Positions 21,950-22,994 of a DNA stretch of 22,994 nt are shown in pieces (the first letter of the stretch is position 1; each line of letters begins with the position of its first letter). The DNA comes from JBBSEZ01 sp038239195 (GTDB lineage: Bacteria > Planctomycetota > Planctomycetia > Gemmatales > Gemmataceae): contig JBBSEZ010000123.1 of NCBI GenBank assembly GCA_038239195.1, forward strand, positions 1 through 22,994, written 5' to 3'. The position numbers were made by a program, and so were the translations under genes. The notes under the pieces were generated by a model that had not been told where the DNA came from, did no database searches, and saw only the letters and a list, made by a program, of their open reading frames with translations.

Positions 21950-22906
21950 ATGCTCGTTCTACTCCACAGCCGCCGCACCCTCCGGCTGACCGGCGAGGGC
22001 CGGCTCCTGCCCTGGCTGGGGCCCGCCCTGCGCGGCCTGGTGGCCCGACGCTTCAAAGAGGCGGTCTGTCGCCTTTCCGCCCGCGAGCAGCAGGAGCGGC
22101 CCTACTGCAAGGGCTGCCCGCACATGCGCGGCTGCCCCTACGGCGAGACGCTCGAGGCGGGCCCGCCCGAACAGGCCGCCGTCTTCTCCGGCCAGGACGA
22201 CGGGGCGCGGCCGGTGGTGCTGGCGCCCTATTTCCCCCTCCCCGAGCGCGCCCGGCCGGGGCTGGCTGTGCCGCTCCTGGTGACGTTTGTCGGCGCCGCG
22301 GCGGCGGCGCAGGTCGGGCCGTTCTGGGACGCGCTGGGCGAGGCCGGGCGCGCGGGCGGGCTGGGCGACGAGCGCGTCGGCTTCGCCCTGGAGGGCGCCG
22401 GCCCCGACCGCTGGCGCTGGCTCGACCTGCCGCTGGGCCCGGGCGCGGTGTCGGGGGCCCTGCCGGCCCTGCGCGTCGAGCTGACGGCGCCGCTGCTCCT
22501 GCGGCGCGGGGCGAGCGAGGGCGGGCGCCGCACGATGCTGACGAATCCCACCTTCGCCGACCTGTTCCGGGCGGGACTGCGGGCCCTCGGCGCGCTGTGC
22601 CGGGGCTACGGCGTGCCGGTCGAGGCCGACTTCGCCGCCCTGCGCGTCGCGTCCGAGCAGGTGCCGACGCTCGCGAGCGACTTCCGCCCGTTCCGCCAGA
22701 GGAAGTGGTCCAACCGCAGCGGGCAGGGCGGCGAGGTCCTTGGAGTGACGGGGGCCGCGGAGTTCGGCCCCGTGCCCGCGGCGCTGGCGCGCTGGCTCGT
22801 GGCGGCGGGGCTGGTCCACGTCGGCCTCCACCGCGTGGCGGGGGCCGGCGGCTGGCGCGTCGAATGGGCGCCTGACGGTGGGGCGACGTGGGAAGAGATG
22901 GAGTGA
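21950..22906 (+). CDS. cas6: Cas6 pre-crRNA endoribonuclease
   Basis: Cas6 cuts pre-crRNA at the base of the repeat hairpin, leaving the 8-nt tag. The 318-residue protein has family features: the cysteine cluster PYCKGCPHMRGCPYGE (C53, C56, C62), the ELTAPLLLRR strand, FADLFRAGLRALGALCRGYG, the FRQRKWSNRSGQGGEVLGV segment and a C-terminal glycine-rich loop HVGLHRVAGAGGW. The catalytic His cannot be assigned by eye. GAGGG seven bases before the ATG supports the start. It lies 128 bp after the membrane CARF gene and is the last gene seen. It would be the natural processor of the TGGCC/GGCCA hairpin repeats at 9308-9499, ending in ATTGAAAC. Confidence 0.88.
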   Translation: MLVLLHSRRTLRLTGEGRLLPWLGPALRGLVARRFKEAVCRLSAREQQERPYCKGCPHMRGCPYGETLEAGPPEQAAVFSGQDDGARPVVLAPYFPLPERARPGLAVPLLVTFVGAAAAAQVGPFWDALGEAGRAGGLGDERVGFALEGAGPDRWRWLDLPLGPGAVSGALPALRVELTAPLLLRRGASEGGRRTMLTNPTFADLFRAGLRALGALCRGYGVPVEADFAALRVASEQVPTLASDFRPFRQRKWSNRSGQGGEVLGVTGAAEFGPVPAALARWLVAAGLVHVGLHRVAGAGGWRVEWAPDGGATWEEME

Positions 22907-22994
22907 GCAAGGGGCCTCGTAGTGGTGGGGGGGTCTGGTGCGGCGCGGGCCGCCCGGGGCCAACACACGGGCACGGCGGAGGAGCACGCACCCA

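Noticed and set aside
10780..22906. cas1, cas2 or other adaptation genes
   Set aside because: Every coding stretch is explained by effector, accessory or processing genes, and no Cas1 or Cas2 motif was seen. Adaptation genes may lie outside the window.

Overview
The window looks like high-GC chromosomal DNA from a planctomycete, probably of the Gemmataceae/Isosphaeraceae type. Evidence is the DUF1559-type protein with an N-terminal zinc ribbon, its zinc-ribbon transglutaminase neighbour, and the Rpn-type nuclease remnant with a charged coiled-coil tail. This assignment is inference from gene content, not from a marker gene.

The left part (1-9165) is ordinary. It holds the end of a Rpn/PD-(D/E)XK transposase-like gene, a two-gene minus-strand operon (DUF1559 protein, then transglutaminase-like protein), rhamnulokinase rhaB with a 14-bp inverted repeat upstream, and a tRNA-His(GTG) with a clear promoter and terminator. 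Next come a DUF202 membrane protein, a DevC/FtsX-like permease without an ATPase, a DUF422 carotenoid-type membrane protein, an unrecognised small protein and an XRE-type HTH protein.

The middle (9166-10779) holds a very short, partly decayed CRISPR array. Its repeats end in ATTGAAAC and contain a TGGCC/GGCCA stem. The first repeat is degenerate, and the first spacer recurs almost exactly just after the last repeat. Convergent with it is a minus-strand gene with a sigma-70 region-2-like motif. That gene is divergent from the cas operon across a 401-bp intergenic region carrying a perfect 9-bp hairpin.

The right part (10780-22906) is a type III-D CRISPR-Cas locus reading rightwards. In order it encodes a Card1/Can2-like CARF nuclease, an HD-less Cas10 with an intact GGDD, a single Cas7, a Csx10 (Cas5-like) with a long helical C-terminal tail, a double Cas7, Csx19, and a large TIGR03986-type Cas7 with a C-terminal RNA-binding-like extension. 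A second block encodes Csx15, a two-TM CARF protein and Cas6. Most subunit genes overlap by ATGA. The layout matches the cyanobacterial III-Dv complex, except that its Cas7-Cas5-Cas11 fusion is here split into two overlapping genes. No cas1/cas2 is visible.

Inferred working model: Cas6 processes crRNA; the Cas7 subunits bind and cut target RNA; Cas10 makes cyclic oligoadenylate; the soluble CARF nuclease and the membrane CARF protein are two parallel effectors; Csx15 is a candidate off-switch. The membrane CARF protein, the unfused backbone and the rearranged mini-array next to a sigma-like gene are the least ordinary parts.
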